In this document: one piece after another, positions 1-6,240 of the stretch
Layout: every line of letters starts with the position of its first letter
Numbering within the stretch: the first letter of the stretch is position 1
Made by a program: the position numbers and the translations under genes
NCBI GenBank assembly: GCA_934597465.1
Contig: CAKTSC010000014.1
Span: 1 to 14,528, forward strand
Source of the DNA: an uncultured Dysosmobacter sp.
Lineage (GTDB): Bacteria > Bacillota > Clostridia > Oscillospirales > Oscillospiraceae
Direction: 5' to 3'
Length of the DNA stretch: 14,528 bases
The notes under the pieces: model-generated
What the model was told of the DNA's origin: nothing
The model's input: only the letters and a program-made list of their open reading frames with translations
The model's database searches: none

Positions 1-1024
1 TGGAGAGGTCGTCGTAGACGATGAGCACGTCCCTCCCCTGGTACATGAAGTGCTCTCCCAGGGCGGTGGCGGCATAGGGTGCGATATACTGTAAGGAAGC
101 CGGGGCGCTGGCCGGGGCGTTCACCACGACGGTGTAGTCCATGGCCCCCCTGCGGGAGAGGTTCCCCACCAGCTGGGCAACGGAGCTGGACTTCTGGCCG
201 ATGGCCACGTAGATGCAGATGACATCCTTCCCCTTCTGGTTGAGGATGGTATCCAGGGCGATGGCGGTCTTGCCGGTCTGGCGGTCGCCGATGATGAGCT
301 CCCGCTGCCCCCGGCCGATGGGGAACATGGCGTCCACCGCCAGAAGGCCGGTCTCCATGGGGGTGTTCACCGGCTGGCGGTCAAGGATGCCCGGGGCCGG
401 GGCCTCGATGGGGCGGTAATCCTCCGGGCGGATCTCTCCCCCGCCGTCGATGGGCTGGCCCAGGGCGTCCACCACCCGGCCAAGGTAGCCGCCGCCCACC
501 GGCATCCCGGCGGTCTTGCCGCTGCGGCGGACGGCGCTGCCGGCGGAGATCTCCCGGCTGCTGCCGAAGAGGATGCAGCCCACGCTCTCCCGCCGGAGAT
601 CCTGCACCATGCCCTTGATCCCGTTCTCAAAGAGCAGGATCTCGCCGTAGCAGGCGTTCCGCAGGCCGCCCACCGTGGCGATCTCATCGCCCACGGTGAG
701 GACGGTGCCGGTCTCCTCCGGCGCGGCGGAGGGCTTGAAGGCACCGATGGTCTCCCGGATCAGGGGGATGATCCCCTCCCGGCCCGGGCGCAGGGCGCGC
801 ACCTCCTCCTGGAGCTGCCGCAGGCGGCCCTCCAGGCTCCAGTCATAGATATCCTCCCCCACCTGCAGGCGGAAGCCGCCGGAGAGGGTCTCATCCCGCA
901 CCCAGCAAAGCTCCGTGGGGCCGTAGCGCCGGGCCAGGAAGGCGCCAAAGCGCCGGTACTGCTCCGGCGATGGCTCGGCGCTGCTCCAGAGGGTGGCGGA
1001 GCGGGTGGTCTCAGGACTGCGCAT
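1..1024 (-). CDS. atpA: ATP synthase F1: delta C-terminal segment fused to alpha subunit (3' end outside window)
   Basis: Alpha is the nucleotide-binding, non-catalytic subunit of the F1 head; delta joins the head to the b stalk. The ATG at 1024-1022 has a GGGGAGG ribosome-binding site upstream and overlaps the end of atpF by 14 bases. Residues about 22-76 match the delta C-terminus: GGFRLQVG followed by DWSLEGRL is the conserved strand-helix end of that family. The frame then runs without a stop into alpha: N-terminal helix near 83-96, GTVLTVGDEIATVGGL at 106-121, Walker A GDRQTGKT at 247-254, IYVAIGQK at 271-278, VYDDLS at the window edge. Walker A lies about 78 residues further in than in E. 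coli alpha. The N-terminal delta domain is missing. There is no ATG between the first codon and codon 139; a GTG at 802-800 is only two bases from AGGAGG, too close to be a convincing separate alpha start. Alpha identity is certain; the functional meaning of the fusion is inferred. Confidence 0.93.
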   Translation of the reverse strand, partial: MRSPETTRSATLWSSAEPSPEQYRRFGAFLARRYGPTELCWVRDETLSGGFRLQVGEDIYDWSLEGRLRQLQEEVRALRPGREGIIPLIRETIGAFKPSAAPEETGTVLTVGDEIATVGGLRNACYGEILLFENGIKGMVQDLRRESVGCILFGSSREISAGSAVRRSGKTAGMPVGGGYLGRVVDALGQPIDGGGEIRPEDYRPIEAPAPGILDRQPVNTPMETGLLAVDAMFPIGRGQRELIIGDRQTGKTAIALDTILNQKGKDVICIYVAIGQKSSSVAQLVGNLSRRGAMDYTVVVNAPASAPASLQYIAPYAATALGEHFMYQGRDVLIVYDDLS

Positions 1025-1511
1025 CTCCGTCCTCCCCCCTCTCACTCTCTGCCAGGAAGCGGTCGAAGGCCTCGCTGTCGGAGGAGAACAGCAGCTTCTC
1101 CGCCGCGGCGCTGACCAGCTCCTTCACCTGCCGCTGGGATGCCTCCATCAGCTTGCGGCGGTCGCTCTCCGCCTGGGCCCGGGCATCCGAGAGGAGCTTT
1201 TCGGCCTGGGCCTGGGCATCCTCCCGGATGCGGCGGGCATCCTCCCCGGCGTCCGTCTGGGCCTGGGCGCGGATGGCCCTGGCCTCCTGGGCGGCGGCGT
1301 CCGTCCGGGCCTGGGCGTCGGCCTTCAGGGCCTCGGCCTCCCGGCGGGTCTCCTCCGCCGCGTCGGCCTGCTGCCGGTACCAGTCCTCCCGCTTGGCCAG
1401 GAATGCCTTCACGGGCTTGTAGAGCAGGAGGTAGAGCCCTCCCGCCAGGATGGCGAAGTTCAGCAGGTGCAGCAGGATCTGCTGCCAGTCGATATTCAGT
1501 GGGATGTTCAT
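1011..1511 (-). CDS. atpF: ATP synthase Fo subunit b
   Basis: Subunit b forms the membrane-anchored peripheral stalk that stops the alpha/beta head from rotating. The 166-residue product has one N-terminal membrane helix (about residues 10-28, followed by LLYKPVKAFL, the usual b hinge). A long Ala/Glu/Arg/Gln-rich helix to about residue 145 is typical of the dimeric b coiled coil. The last 25 residues are acidic. The start is supported by AAGGAGG eight bases upstream, which overlaps the TAA of atpE. The stop lies inside the delta-alpha ORF, so the two are probably translationally coupled. The length is normal for b, so the missing N-terminal delta domain has not been moved onto its C-terminus, unlike the mycobacterial b-delta fusion. 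Confidence 0.94.
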   Translation of the reverse strand: MNIPLNIDWQQILLHLLNFAILAGGLYLLLYKPVKAFLAKREDWYRQQADAAEETRREAEALKADAQARTDAAAQEARAIRAQAQTDAGEDARRIREDAQAQAEKLLSDARAQAESDRRKLMEASQRQVKELVSAAAEKLLFSSDSEAFDRFLAESERGEDGDAQS

Positions 1512-1523
1512 AGGCCAGCCTCC

Positions 1524-1892
1524 TTAGAGGACGAAGATGATGAGGATGACCACCAGCAGCGCGTAGATGATGGCGGTCTCGATAAAGACCAGGCCCAGCA
1601 TCAGCGTGGTGCGGATCTTGCCCTCCGCCTCCGGCTGCCGGGAAATGCCCTCCGCGGACTTGCTGACGGCCATGCCCATGGCGATGGCGCCGCCGGCGGC
1701 GGCGAGGCCGATGGCGATACCCGCGGCGATGGCCTTGGCGCTGGTGCCGCCGCTCTCCTGGGTCTGGGTCTCGGTAACGGCGGCCTCCGGGGCGGCGGCG
1801 TTATCGCTTCCCGCCGCCAGGGCGGGAACGGTCAAAACCAGCAGCGTCAGGGCCAGCAGGGCGGGGATCAGCAGCTTCTTCATGGTATTCAT
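1524..1892 (-). CDS. atpE: ATP synthase Fo subunit c with N-terminal signal-like extension
   Basis: Subunit c forms the rotating membrane ring carrying the coupling ion. From the chosen start the product has 122 residues. The core is two hydrophobic helices (about 52-78 and 95-121) joined by the conserved polar loop RQPE (85-88), with the ion-binding carboxylate at E105. Ahead of the core is a hydrophobic segment ending VPALAAG (about 5-28), like a signal peptide, then an acidic Thr/Gln-rich linker. In the second helix E105, T106 and Y110 match the E-S/T-Y pattern of sodium-binding rings, but the helix-1 glutamine of those rings is M72 here, so ion specificity cannot be called. An in-frame ATG at 1922 overlaps the atpB stop, but ATG 1892 is preferred because GGAGG sits eight bases before it; ATG 1883 is a third option. 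Confidence 0.93.
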   Translation of the reverse strand: MNTMKKLLIPALLALTLLVLTVPALAAGSDNAAAPEAAVTETQTQESGGTSAKAIAAGIAIGLAAAGGAIAMGMAVSKSAEGISRQPEAEGKIRTTLMLGLVFIETAIIYALLVVILIIFVL

Positions 1893-1918
1893 CAGGGATT
1901 CCTCCGTTCTTATTTTCA

Positions 1919-2773
1919 TCATGTCCGGATGGCTCCGGCGCTTCCGGCGGCCTGCGCGGCCTTTTGCGCCTTACGGCCCTTGGGCGGCGAGGGCTCGGAG
2001 ACCTCGCCGTAGAAGAGGGCCGTCAGCATGGTCAGAACATAGCTCTGGATCAGCGCGTGGAGCAGGGTGAAGAGCACGCCCACCGCCACCGGCAGGACGA
2101 AGCTCAGGTTGAGGTAGTAGTAGACCAGCTCCGTCACGAGAAGGCCGCTGAGCAGCGCGCCGAAGAGACGGAAGCTCATGGAGATGGGCAGGGAGAACTC
2201 CTTCAGCGCCGCTCCCACGCCCCGGATGCCGTTGCCCGCCACACCGCCGGAGACGATGACAAGGTAGGAAAGACAGCCCAGGGCGATGGCGGCGTTGACG
2301 TCCGAGAGGGGGGCGGGCAGGGTCACGGAGTGCCCCGCCGTGGTGACGGCCTGGAAGCCGAAGAGCTCAAAGAGCGTCCCCACGAAGATGTACGACCCGG
2401 CGGCGAAGATGTAGGCCCCCAGAAAGCCGTTCATCCGGGGAGAGGAGGTCTTGGCCATCCGGTCGAAGAGCCCCACCGCCTCCTCCAGCACCAGCTGGAG
2501 CTTGCCGGGGACGTAGCGGAAGCGCGGGATCACGAAGATCCGGAGCAGCACCGCCGCGATCAGCAGGATGGCCGTCACGGTGAAGGCGGAGATGAGCCCG
2601 GGGTTCACCGCCTTGCCGAAAAAGCTCACCCGGTTCACGTCATGGAGCACGGCGTCCCGCATGGCGGTCTGGATGCTCTCGCTCCTTCCGCCGCTGCCCG
2701 TGAGGAGGGAGCCCGCCAGCAGCGCCGCCACCAGCAGCAGCCACGCCAGCACGCCCCGTTTGTGTTCTCTCAT
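1919..2773 (-). CDS. atpB: ATP synthase Fo subunit a
   Basis: Subunit a provides the ion half-channels next to the c ring. The 284-residue product has several membrane helices, a hydrophobic N-terminus (about 8-26), and the diagnostic helix ISMSFRLFG with the essential arginine at R202, followed by HALIQSYVLTMLTALFY near 239-255. The residue after RLFG is Ala (A206) where most a subunits have Asn. The C-terminus is a Lys/Ala-rich tail. The frame is open back to 2929, but that would run through the promoter; ATG 2773 follows a GAGAGGGG ribosome-binding site. First gene of the operon: no atpI-like gene precedes it, and a divergent LysR gene is there instead. Its stop overlaps an in-frame upstream ATG of the atpE frame. 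Confidence 0.94.
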   Translation of the reverse strand: MREHKRGVLAWLLLVAALLAGSLLTGSGGRSESIQTAMRDAVLHDVNRVSFFGKAVNPGLISAFTVTAILLIAAVLLRIFVIPRFRYVPGKLQLVLEEAVGLFDRMAKTSSPRMNGFLGAYIFAAGSYIFVGTLFELFGFQAVTTAGHSVTLPAPLSDVNAAIALGCLSYLVIVSGGVAGNGIRGVGAALKEFSLPISMSFRLFGALLSGLLVTELVYYYLNLSFVLPVAVGVLFTLLHALIQSYVLTMLTALFYGEVSEPSPPKGRKAQKAAQAAGSAGAIRT

Positions 2774-2812
2774 AGCATTCCCCTCTCTCCGCACCCGGCG
2801 GATGCGACGCAG

Positions 2813-2832
2813 GGGAGGCGTTTCCGCCTCCC
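2813..2832 (-). promoter_or_regulatory. GAAA-capped hairpin in atp leader RNA
   Basis: The leader between the predicted atp transcription start and atpB can fold GGGAGGCG-GAAA-CGCCTCCC, a perfect 8-bp stem with a GNRA-type tetraloop. It has no T tract, so it is not a terminator. It could stabilise the 5' end of the mRNA or be a regulator target; the role is inference. Confidence 0.45.
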
Positions 2833-2887
2833 TTCCTCCGCGCCGCGGATTTTCCCGCCGGGGCCATTGATTTCTTTCGGATGATTC

Positions 2888-2916
2888 ATTATACTGTGAA
2901 AAGAGACCCATGTAAA
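2888..2916 (-). promoter_or_regulatory. Promoter of the atp operon
   Basis: Reading the minus strand, TTTACA (2916-2911) and a perfect TATAAT (2893-2888) are separated by 17 bases, matching the sigma-A consensus at 11 of 12 positions. Transcription would start near 2881, leaving a leader of about 108 bases before atpB. Confidence 0.75.
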
Positions 2917-2926
2917 AGGTATCTTT

Positions 2927-2943
2927 CATATCGCTGAAATATG
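2927..2943. promoter_or_regulatory. Candidate LysR-type operator
   Basis: CATAT-N7-ATATG is an inverted repeat with the T-N11-A form typical of LysR-family binding sites. It lies just upstream of the atp -35 box, about 46-62 bases before the predicted atp start. It also overlaps a weak candidate promoter for the regulator (CTGAAA 2934-2939, 17 bases, TATCTT 2957-2962). This is the expected place for a site used for divergent activation and autorepression. Confidence 0.45.
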
Positions 2944-2999
2944 ATTTTTATATGAGTATCTTTACTTTTCTTTACACGCTTTGACAGGGAGGGAAGACC

Positions 3000-3905
3000 A
3001 TGCCCAACTACGACTACTACCGCCTTTTCTACTATGTGGCCCAGTGCCGCAGCTTCACCCGGGCCGCCCGGGTGCTGGAGAACAACCAGCCCAACATCAC
3101 CCGCTGCATGAACACCCTGGAGCAGGAGCTGGGCTGCAAGCTCTTCGTCCGCTCCCACCGGGGCGTCTCCCTGACACCGGAGGGCGAGCGGCTCTACCAG
3201 CGGGTCTCCGCCGCCTGCGAGCAGCTCCGCCTGGGGGAGGAGGAGATCCAGCAGGACTGCTCCCTGGAGTCCGGCACCCTTTTCGTGGGCGTCAGCGAGA
3301 CGGCGCTGCACCTTCTGCTGCTGGAGAAGCTCTCTACCTTCCACGCCCGCTATCCCGGCGTGCGCCTTTGCATCACCAACAACTCCACGCCGCAGGCCAT
3401 TGCCTCCCTGGTCAATGGCCAGGCGGATTTCGCCGTGGTCACCACCCCCCACCAGGCGCGAAAGCCCCTGCGCATCACCCAGCTCCTCCGCTTCCGGGAG
3501 GTGCTGGTCTGCGGGCCTCAGCACCGGGAGCTCTCCCTCCAGACCATGAGCCTGCGGGAACTCTCGTCCCACTCCTTCGTCTGCGTAGGCGGCGGCAGCG
3601 GCACCTATGACTTCTACCAGCAGCTCTTCATGCGCCACAACCTCCCCTTCCGGGTGGACATGGAGGCCGCCACCATGGATCAGGTACTGCCTATGATCCG
3701 CCACGGCCTGGGCATCGGCTTCTGCCCGGAGGCCATGGCCGCCCCGGCCATCGCCTCCGGGGATGTCTGCCGCATCCCCCTGCGGGAGCGCATCCCGGAG
3801 CGGAACGTCTGCCTCATCGAGGACGCCTCCCGCCCCCAGAGCGTTGCCATGAAGGCCCTGAAGGATCTCCTCTGCCAGCCCCCGGCGGGCGAGTCCCCGT
3901 CCTAA
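3000..3905 (+). CDS. LysR-family transcriptional regulator
   Basis: A cytoplasmic DNA-binding regulator that senses a small ligand through its C-terminal domain. The product has 301 residues, the usual LysR length. The winged helix-turn-helix fills residues 1-60: SFTRAARVLENNQPNITRCMN, then LEQELGCKLFVRSHRGVSLTPEG, the classic LysR pattern. From about residue 92 (GTLFVGVSE) to 290 lies the two-lobed periplasmic-binding-like effector domain, with GLGIGFCPE near 236-244. The start has GGGAGG seven bases upstream. It is divergent from the ATPase operon with a LysR-box-like palindrome between them. The ligand cannot be told from sequence, and the regulated gene could be the atp operon, itself or a distant gene. 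Confidence 0.93.
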   Translation: MPNYDYYRLFYYVAQCRSFTRAARVLENNQPNITRCMNTLEQELGCKLFVRSHRGVSLTPEGERLYQRVSAACEQLRLGEEEIQQDCSLESGTLFVGVSETALHLLLLEKLSTFHARYPGVRLCITNNSTPQAIASLVNGQADFAVVTTPHQARKPLRITQLLRFREVLVCGPQHRELSLQTMSLRELSSHSFVCVGGGSGTYDFYQQLFMRHNLPFRVDMEAATMDQVLPMIRHGLGIGFCPEAMAAPAIASGDVCRIPLRERIPERNVCLIEDASRPQSVAMKALKDLLCQPPAGESPS

Positions 3906-3955
3906 CGCCAAAGCCCCTTCCCTGAACGCCGTCTATACGCCCTCCGCCGCAGAAA

Positions 3956-3996
3956 AACCCGGCCCGGGCGTCCCGATGGGACGCCCGGGCCGGGTT
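3956..3996. terminator. Bidirectional terminator between LysR and MATE genes
   Basis: A perfect 19-bp inverted repeat (3956-3974 and 3978-3996) encloses a 3-base loop. On the minus strand the stem ends in TTTTTC, and the MATE stop is only eight bases before it, so it mainly terminates that gene. On the plus strand the tail CGTATCTTTC is a weaker U tract for the regulator. Confidence 0.85.
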
Positions 3997-4004
3997 CGTA
4001 TCTT

Positions 4005-5347
4005 TCATTGGTTCCCCTCTGCCGCCGGATGGGGAAGTCCCCCCTCCCGCCGGAGGAACTGCCGGTAGAAGAGGCCGCCCACCAGGCTCGTCACCGTCTC
4101 CGTCACCGGGAAGGTCAGCCAGAAGGCGTGGAGCCCCAGCCGGGAGAGAAGCCAGCCCAGGGGCACGAAGAGCACCACCGTCCGCAGGAGGGTAAGGAGC
4201 GAGCTCCTCCAGGCATAGCCCACCGCCTGGAAGAAGACCGGGAAGATGAGGCTCGTGACCAGGGGCAGGAAGCTGAGCCCGATCCAATGGAAGCCGTAGC
4301 TGCCGATGGAGATCACCAGCTCGTCCCGGGAAAAGACCCGGAGCATGGGCCCCGGCAGGAACTCAAAGCACAGGAGCCCCAGAAACATCAGCGCAAGCCC
4401 CCAGAGGAGGGAAACCTTCAGGGTCTCCCGGCAGCGATCCAGCCGCCGGGCGGCGTAGTTGAAGCTGACCACAGGCACCATGCAGGTCTGCAGCGCCCCC
4501 AGAGGGATAAAGAAGAAGGTCTGCCACTTGTAGTAGAGCCCCAGGGCCGTCACCGCCTGGTCGGAGAAGGTTGCGAGGATCAGGTTGAGACCCAGGATAT
4601 AGAAGGTGTAGGCCGACTGCATCAGGATATTGGGGATGCCCAGCCGGTAGATCCGCCCGGCGAGAGCCGGGTAGCGCCGCAGCGCCGGGGAGGGCCGGAA
4701 GCCCCGCCGCATCACCAGGAGCGCCGCCGCGATCTGCCCCGCCACGGTGGCGATGGCCGCCCCGGCGATGCCCAGGGCCGGAAGGCCGAAGAGTCCGAAG
4801 ATCAGGATGGGATCCAGCACGATGTTGGTGACAGCCCCCAGGATCTGGCCAGCATGGGGGTCTTCATGTCCCCCTCCGCCTGCAGGACTTTCGTCCAGAC
4901 GCTCTCCGTAAAGAGCCCCACGCTGCCCACGCACACGATCCGCCCGTAGACGATGACCTCCCGGATGACCTCCTCCGAGTCCGTGGACATCCGGGCATAG
5001 CCGGGGAGGATGAGGAAGCAGACGGCGGCGAAGAGCACCCAGAGGGCGAGACCCAACGGCGCGGCGGTGCCCGCCATCTCCTCCGCCCGGGGCCTGTCCT
5101 GAAGGCCCAGATAGTGGGCGATGGCGGTATTGATGCCGACGCCGGTGCCCACCGCCAGGGCGATCATCAGGAGCTGCAGGGGGTAGATGATGGAGAGGGC
5201 CGTGAGCCCGGCGTCCGAGTACCGGCCCACGAAGAAGCTGTCCACGATGTTGTAGAGGGCCTGGATCAGCTGGGCCAGCATCACCGGCGGCGCAAGGTGC
5301 AGCAGGATGCGGCTCACCCGCTCCGTACCGAAATCGTCCCTGATCAT
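4005..5347 (-). pseudogene. MATE-family efflux transporter, frameshifted
   Basis: MATE proteins are 12-helix membrane antiporters that export drugs or metabolites using a proton or sodium gradient. The first part (5347 to about 4848) carries a typical MATE N-terminus, with LIQALYNIVDSFFVGRYSD in helix 1, VGTGVGINTAI, and GDMKTPMLA near 156-164. That frame then stops at 4802. The rest continues in another frame from about 4850 to 4005, beginning QILGAVTNIVLDPILIFG, which is the expected next segment. At the junction the DNA reads CTGGCCAGATC where CTGGCCCAGATC would restore one ORF of about 447 residues, so one C appears deleted near 4847-4850. The start has GGAG before ATG 5347. Either a recent pseudogene or a sequencing error in a C run; otherwise the sequence is undecayed. 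Confidence 0.88.
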
Positions 5348-5378
5348 AGTCTTCGCTCCGTTTCCGAGGGGAAGTCAC

Positions 5379-5399
5379 CGCCCGCAGGCGCTGCGGGCG
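5379..5399 (-). promoter_or_regulatory. Hairpin in MATE leader
   Basis: CGCCCGCAG-loop-CTGCGGGCG is a perfect 9-bp stem with a 3-base loop, about 30 bases before the MATE start codon. No T tract follows it. It could mask or expose the ribosome-binding region together with the upstream hairpin at 5416-5440. I could not match it to a known riboswitch. Confidence 0.4.
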
Positions 5400-5401
5400 T
5401 T

Positions 5402-5440
5402 CTAAAAAGCAGGAAGAGCCCGCCAGACGGCAGGCTGCTC
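5402..5440 (-). terminator. Terminator-like hairpin (attenuator?) at start of MATE leader
   Basis: On the minus strand GAGC...GCTC arms with an inner CC-GCC/GGC-GG helix form an imperfect hairpin (5440-5416), followed after eight bases by TTTTT (5408-5404). It lies just downstream of the predicted MATE transcription start, so it may be an attenuator or the terminator of the upstream small gene. The distance from stem to T run is larger than usual. Confidence 0.35.
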
Positions 5441-5450
5441 CGTAAGCGCT

Positions 5451-5478
5451 ATTATCGTCAAAATCCGGTGCTTGTCAA
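5451..5478 (-). promoter_or_regulatory. Promoter of MATE gene
   Basis: On the minus strand a perfect -35 TTGACA (5478-5473) is followed after 16 bases by GATAAT (5456-5451). Transcription would begin near 5444, about 97 bases before the MATE ATG. This separates the MATE gene from the small gene upstream. Confidence 0.65.
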
Positions 5479-5522
5479 GAGGGAGTTTCGCAGAGACCGG
5501 ATACCCGCCGCGAAACGAGGAG

Positions 5523-5711
5523 CTACCGGCGGCCCTGTATCTTTTTCCGGACAAACGCCCCGGCAAGATCGACAGCGATCACCGCGGCGGCTATCGCAAA
5601 CAGAGCCCCGACCTCCCTCGCTGTTGTCAGCCATCCAGCCTTCCAGAAGGCAGCACTGAGCACCGCCAATATTGCAAATGTGAGTAAAATCTCCGTGATC
5701 TTTTTTCTCAT
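5523..5711 (-). CDS. Small two-helix membrane protein, unknown function
   Basis: A 62-residue product with two hydrophobic segments, about residues 6-24 and 34-54, flanked by basic residues at both ends (MRKK at the start, RKKIQGRR at the end). This predicts a hairpin with both ends in the cytoplasm. The start ATG 5711 follows AGGAAAGG; an earlier in-frame start at 5750 would run through that site and adds no recognisable sequence. It lies 68 bases after the gene at 5780-6178 on the same strand and may be co-transcribed. I do not recognise a family. Confidence 0.65.
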   Translation of the reverse strand: MRKKITEILLTFAILAVLSAAFWKAGWLTTAREVGALFAIAAAVIAVDLAGAFVRKKIQGRR

Positions 5712-5779
5712 GGTTCTGTCCTTTCCTCCCCGCGGGATGGGCGGGGTCACTGGGGGGATTCCTCATGGTGGCGGGGAAT

Positions 5780-6178
5780 TCACGCCCGGTAGAGAACATG
5801 CAGGTCTCCGTCCACAAAGCCAAGCCCAACGGCCTGGTACTGCTTCAACTTCCCGGCATACTTCCCGTGGGAGAGGTAGTCCCGCATAAGATCGGTAAAA
5901 ACGCCCTCCATCGCCCGCCAGTCGCTTGCGCGCTGGATGACAAAGGGATGGTCGCGGGTGGCGAAGACCTCCCGGCAAGCCCAATCGTCGCTGTCCTCCT
6001 CAAAGGAATCCGTGCCCACCAGCTCGACCGACCATTTGTTGCCCGCGTCCTCATAGAGGTTGAAGCAGATCGCCCGGATCCCAACCTCCAGCTCCCGCGC
6101 CAGGATCGCGTCCAGCCACGCGAAAAAGCCGTCTTGGTCTTTCCCATGTTTCCGGAATAAACCCGTGAATAAACCCAT
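5780..6178 (-). CDS. Conserved-looking soluble protein, unknown function
   Basis: The 132-residue product is soluble, acidic in the middle and rich in aromatic residues; it has no signal peptide or membrane helix. Visible segments are an amphipathic start (MGLFTGLFRKHGKDQD), a helix FFAWLDAILARELE, a strand-like IRAICFNLYED, and an ending LKQYQAVGLGFVDGDLHVLY. ATG 6178 is chosen because AGGAGG lies seven bases upstream; an upstream in-frame start at 6211 has no such site. Composition and size resemble small single-domain proteins of gut Clostridia (immunity-type proteins among them), but I cannot assign a family. It sits 62 bases downstream of the membrane protein gene on the same strand. Confidence 0.75.
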   Translation of the reverse strand: MGLFTGLFRKHGKDQDGFFAWLDAILARELEVGIRAICFNLYEDAGNKWSVELVGTDSFEEDSDDWACREVFATRDHPFVIQRASDWRAMEGVFTDLMRDYLSHGKYAGKLKQYQAVGLGFVDGDLHVLYRA

Positions 6179-6240
6179 GCTCTTGCCTCCTGTCAATTTG
6201 TTTTTTAACACCCAGCTTTTCCGTTAAAGCGGAGCCGCCT

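Noticed and set aside
800..802. GTG as a separate start for alpha, which would remove the fusion
   Set aside because: The preceding AGGAGG is only two bases away, too close for efficient initiation, and no stop separates it from the delta segment. It is not fully excluded.
1524..1892. Sodium-specific ATP synthase
   Set aside because: The E-T-Y residues of the second helix fit, but the glutamine ligand of the first helix is Met, so sodium coupling cannot be supported.
993..2884. Long plus-strand ORFs (993-2012 and 1964-2884) across the ATPase genes
   Set aside because: They are antisense to atpF, atpE and atpB; composition is Gly/Gln/Arg/His-rich without recognisable domains.
1919..2929. Longer atpB starting at 2929
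   Set aside because: It would translate through the predicted -10 box and leader and adds an Arg-rich segment unlike any a subunit; ATG 2773 has a proper ribosome-binding site.
2889..3911. A 340-codon minus-strand ORF antisense to the LysR gene
   Set aside because: It mirrors the clear LysR gene, has Gly/Ala/His-rich low-information sequence and runs over the atp promoter region; such long antisense frames are normal in DNA of this GC content.
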